From Candidatus Aminicenantota bacterium (GTDB lineage Bacteria > Acidobacteriota > Aminicenantia > JAMOAD01): DNA of 64,000 nucleotides. Made by a program: the position numbers and the translations under genes. The stretch is from the NCBI GenBank assembly GCA_027061995.1, contig JAMOUT010000002.1:5513-69512 (forward strand), written 5' to 3'. The notes below the pieces were generated by a model. That model was not told where the DNA came from, did no database searches, and saw only the letters and a list, made by a program, of their open reading frames with translations. Below, piece after piece: positions 63,664 to 64,000 of the stretch; the first letter of the stretch is position 1, and each line of letters begins with the position of its first letter.

Positions 63664-63752
63664 TTTTAAACCGTGCATAATCTTGCTCCTCAACTCTTTG
63701 CTCCTTATAAAAAGCAAAGGATTGAAGGGCTTCACACGGCACGGTTTTAAAA
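63664..63752. repeat. Imperfect 89-base dyad in a non-coding spacer
   Basis: Outer arms TTTTAAACCGTGC (63664-63676) and GCACGGTTTTAAAA (63739-63752). Inner arms are 17 bases each (63685-63701 and 63714-63730) with four mismatches. Both pairs share the same centre at 63707/63708, so this is one structure, not chance pairs. A smaller hairpin TAAAACTT-TATAT-AAGTTTTA lies at 63617-63637. No gene is seen from 63494 to 63830. Confidence 0.6.
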
Positions 63753-63783
63753 TTCAGTATTCAGAACTCATAATTCATATTTA

Positions 63784-63838
63784 TTTCCCACTTCACACTT
63801 CTTACTTCTTCTTTTCCCACTTCACACTTCTTACTTCT
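63784..63838. repeat. Tandem 26-base repeat with 29-base period
   Basis: A 26-base unit beginning TTTCCCACTTCACACTTC is repeated exactly at 63784-63809 and 63813-63838. It is built from ACTTC-type sub-repeats. The second copy covers the stop codon and last codons of the adjacent minus-strand gene, so repeat growth may have altered its C-terminus. Confidence 0.75.
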
Positions 63839-63998
63839 CACTTGTTTTTTTGTATTTCCCGTGAATAAAATCAATAAGATAACCATTGATTATTCTGTAT
63901 CTGTATTTTTCATAATTATCTCTGTAATAATCGAGTAATTCTTTCTTTATGTTTTTCTTTAAACTTGAATCCTCTATTTGAACAGTCAGGGTTGAGTC
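63831..63998 (-). CDS. C-terminal end of an unidentified protein (partial)
   Basis: An open frame enters from the right edge on the minus strand and ends at TAA (63833-63831). The 55 visible residues include LTVQIEDSSLKKNIKKELL and YYRDNYEKYRYRIINGYLIDFIHGKYKK. The N-terminal part is outside the window. The composition is protein-like and the frame is open to the edge; no family recognised. The last codons derive from the tandem repeat. Confidence 0.5.
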   Translation of the reverse strand, partial: DSTLTVQIEDSSLKKNIKKELLDYYRDNYEKYRYRIINGYLIDFIHGKYKKTSEK

Positions 63999-64000
63999 AA

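Noticed and set aside
63683-63868. 61-codon plus-strand frame in the terminal spacer
   Set aside because: It runs through the dyad and the tandem repeat, is low-complexity (TS/HFTLLTSH) and has no ribosome-binding site.

Overview
This 64 kb window is AT-rich bacterial chromosome. Codon choice is strongly A/T-ending (AAA, ATA, AGA), intergenic spaces are short, and neighbouring genes often overlap as ATGA or TGATG. The organism looks like a motile Gram-negative (diderm) bacterium, probably anaerobic or microaerophilic. Diderm evidence: Pal lipoprotein, CpoB/YbgF, a DUF481 barrel and a CBM9/DUF5916 outer-membrane protein. Oxygen-sensitive chemistry: NadA, NifU/NifS with an IscR-like regulator, and a hemerythrin-like protein. 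Motility: a ~17 kb flagellar/chemotaxis operon. Nothing in the window fixes the phylum; no rRNA, tRNA or CRISPR array was seen.

Layout. 1-4.8 kb: the end of a DsrE-type gene, then a minus-strand Fe-S operon (IscR-like regulator, NifS, NadA, HMA-fused metal permease, NifU). Two promoters there share the sequence TTGACAATTATA. 4.8-12 kb: YccF membrane protein, DUF4097 protein, a membrane-anchored TPR protein, and a hybrid histidine kinase with about nine PAS domains. 12-19.3 kb: eight tightly coupled plus-strand genes (YacP-like NYN, DUF2520, PyrF, flippase-like protein, then EnvC-like / CtpA-like / YibQ-like cell-wall proteins and a PseG-like protein). The EnvC-like and CtpA-like proteins have lost their catalytic residues. 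19.3-25.8 kb: DUF481 barrel, SppA, MBL hydrolase, Xer recombinase, a repeat-bearing spacer with an AAA/DUF4143 ATPase, and two small envelope proteins.

26-34.9 kb holds the least familiar material. One gene is a cytoplasmic fusion DUF1858-DUF2249-DUF2249-substrate-binding protein. Facing it, six bases away, is a 1001-residue Clp-type double AAA+ ATPase with an unrecognised ~400-residue N-terminal region, coupled to a DUF1015 gene. 34.9-37.4 kb encodes an NtrB/NtrC-type pair whose regulator carries GAFTGA (sigma-54 activation).

37.8-54.8 kb is one minus-strand operon: motA, a MotB-like protein lacking the channel Asp, motB, fliL, fliN, fliO-P-Q-R, flhB, flhA, flhF, flhG, fliA, fliM, fliY, cheR, two HDOD genes, cheB and a DUF6115-like gene. 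Upstream of motA lies a sigma-54-like promoter and, further upstream, two copies of a 13-bp repeat exactly 40 bp apart. The nearby NtrC-type regulator is the obvious candidate activator.

55-64 kb: hemerythrin-like protein, a divergent nucleoside-phosphorylase-fold protein, 2-hydroxyacid dehydrogenase, TsaC-like, Pal, CpoB, SSB and a PaaI thioesterase on the plus strand. On the minus strand are RadC, the DUF5916 protein, a small HAD protein, a repeat-rich spacer and the C-terminal end of an unknown gene.
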